Shown here piece by piece: positions 62,370 to 64,000 of a DNA stretch of 64,000 bases (position 1 is its first letter; every line of letters begins with the position of its first letter). A program made the translations under genes and the position numbers. The stretch is from positions 90,579,055 through 90,643,054 of the forward strand of contig CM060691.1 in NCBI GenBank assembly GCA_030686995.1. Direction: 5' to 3'. The notes under the pieces are model-generated. The model was not told the origin of the DNA, ran no database searches, and saw nothing but the letters and a program-made list of their open reading frames with translations. This DNA is from Artemisia argyi (taxonomy: Eukaryota > Streptophyta > Magnoliopsida > Asterales > Asteraceae).

Positions 62370-63368
62370 GGTTAGAGATCGTGCCTCATTTCAGTGTATC
62401 CACTTTTTTCATCGTAGCTATCGCTCCAGGTGAGTCATAGCCCCTACACTTTCAATTGTTTTGGTAAACTCTTTGGGGGAGAATACATGCTCGTTTTACT
62501 TAAACGCATTACTCGCTTTGTATTTTTGATTACCTGCATTTTATGGGATTTGTCATAATTGTTTATATGGCCACCTTTTAAAAATTGTTCGTATACGTCA
62601 GATGTAATATTGTGGTTTCCCCGCTTGGCTGTGATGTCAAACGTAATACTGTGGTTTCCCCACTTGGCTGTGATGTCAAACGTATTGTGGTTTCCCCACT
62701 TGGCTATGATGTCAAACGTAATATTGTGGTTTCCCCACTTGGCTGTGATGTCAAACGTAATATTGCGTTTTTTCCCACTTGACTGATTTATCTATATGGC
62801 GACATTGTCCGATTTCTTTATATGGCCTCATTGTCAAGAATTGTTTTATAGCGGTATTGCTACAATTATCTTTGAATCTAGATACAAGTATTACTTTTGT
62901 TCACACAAACCAAAACATATTTGGAAGTGGGTTGTAAACACACAGGTTGCAAGTCTTGTATGGGCGGGACTTGGAACTGAGTGAATTTACGATGCCTTTG
63001 CTGGGAAATCATCATTCAAATATTTTACATTACATTCTTGTTCACTAAACTCTATGAACTCACCAACCTCGTGTTGACACTTTAGCATGTATTTTCAGGT
63101 ATTAAGCAACGGCACGCTACTCGAGGTTTTGGCAGGGCATGGCATGGTCATAGAAGACTCTGATTATTCATATGGGGACCGTTTTTAACTATTTTAAGGG
63201 CCTACTTCCGCACTACTTTTAACAATGTAAATTCAACACTTTTGGTTAAATGATTTTATTCTAAATGATTGAAGTGAAAAACATTTTTGTACTTGTGTTG
63301 TAATACCAATTGAGTTACACCCCAGCTACATGTATGCTTCCGCTGGACCCGATTTTGGGGGTGTGACA
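62370..63368 (+). repeat. A1 LTR, right portion
   Basis: Continues the LTR broken at 41883 (GGTTGC / GTTGCGGTTAGAGATCG overlap) and ends GGGGGTGTGACA. A tandem block at 62611-62785 is expanded relative to A2. The rebuilt length is about 3,550 bp. Confidence 0.88.
62611..62785 (+). repeat. About five copies of a 35-40-bp tandem repeat in A1 LTR
   Basis: Units begin GTGGTTTCCC at about 62611, 62651, 62687 and 62726, with a degenerate fifth near 62765. The A2 LTR has one copy at the equivalent place. It produces the repetitive short frames seen here. Confidence 0.9.
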
Positions 63369-64000
63369 GATTGGTATCAAAGCTTTGGCTATAGCGAACT
63401 GAGTGTTTTTAAAACCTAGACTATAGCTACTTTCACGAAAACTTAACCCTGTGACCGTCACGTGCCTGCCTGCCAAGCTGAAGCCTCAATTGTGGTTTGT
63501 TGCTGACATATGTGATGAGATTTGTATCTCATTATTAGATATATCATACTCATTTATTCTAGTTGATTACCATAATTGTCTTCCCTATTAGTATGCTTAC
63601 ATAACCTATGCGTCTCATGTTACGCCTTCTCCTTGCATAGTTTCATCATTCGACCTCGAGTTTGGTCACTTGCCTTAGTCTTTCAGAACGTCTTTGTATT
63701 TGCGAAGGACATAGTTTTAGTATAACTGAACTGAGTATTTCAAAATTCATGGAACCTCGGTGGAATGTAGACTGGTCATCTACATTCGACCCGGGATAGT
63801 GGGATATAGGCTGACCACCTATGTTTGACTCAGAGATGAATTTTGCAACACTGAGAATAGTTATAATAAAATTTTGTCTGGATTGAATTCTCTACCCAAT
63901 TTCAAAATGTTTCATTTTACATCACAGTATTCCCTTTCATCACAATCTCATTGTGTCGCAGCTGTCACAGTCATTTCCCTTCTCACCATCATTATCATTT
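63369..64000 (+). other. A1 PBS and start of internal region, runs off right edge
   Basis: TGGTATCAAAGC (63372-63383) is the iMet-type primer site with one change from the A2 site. The following 600 bp match the reverse complement of the A2 interior (52716 leftward). No coding sequence is seen before the window ends. Confidence 0.85.

Overview
This is a stretch of plant nuclear genome, a eudicot and probably an Asteraceae species. Evidence: a single-copy style gene with many short AT-rich introns and GT-AG junctions, abundant Ty1/copia and Ty3/gypsy LTR retrotransposons, MITEs, and a MULE gene with a PB1-like domain. The Asteraceae guess rests on my recollection of similar copia and MULE proteins from daisy-family genomes, not on a search.

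Layout. (1) 1-1104, minus: 5' part of a MuDR/MULE-type gene running off the left edge. (2) 1769-7804, plus: young Ty1/copia element C1 with 730-bp LTRs, AAAAG target duplication and one frameshift in gag-pol. (3) 8766-9590, minus: decayed LINE reverse-transcriptase C-terminus. (4) 9982-15143, minus: the only clear host gene, a 15-exon RAD21/SCC1 (SYN2-type) cohesin kleisin whose middle exon is tandemly triplicated. (5) 15590-17346: a fold-back element and a small MULE-type MITE with a 9-bp target duplication. (6) About 17465-39332: an older non-coding LTR element G (5' LTR, PBS 18222-18239, tandem repeats), split by the 16.5-kb copia element C2 (19735-36210, minus, TSD GTTCC) and by a solo LTR (37291-38687, TSD TTAGC). 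C2 carries gag remnants, pol and an extra open reading frame of about 1,440 codons downstream of pol. (7) 39333-64000: a four-deep nest. Gypsy-like element A1 (plus; LTR 39333-41883 and 62370-63368) is split by Athila-like element B1 (minus, 41884-62364, TSD GTTGC). B1 is split by a second B-family element, B2 (plus, to 59355). B2 is split by A2 (minus, 46815-56460, TSD ATTTA), which has 3,729-bp LTRs.

How parts relate. LTR-LTR differences counted by eye follow the nesting order: about 1.8% for B1, 1.2% for B2, 0.1% for A2. The A, B and G elements look non-autonomous, with short, chimeric or no coding capacity. C1 and C2 encode recognisable enzymes but are broken. The cohesin gene keeps an open frame through all 15 exons and looks functional. 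No rRNA, tRNA, CRISPR or bacterial-type features were seen.
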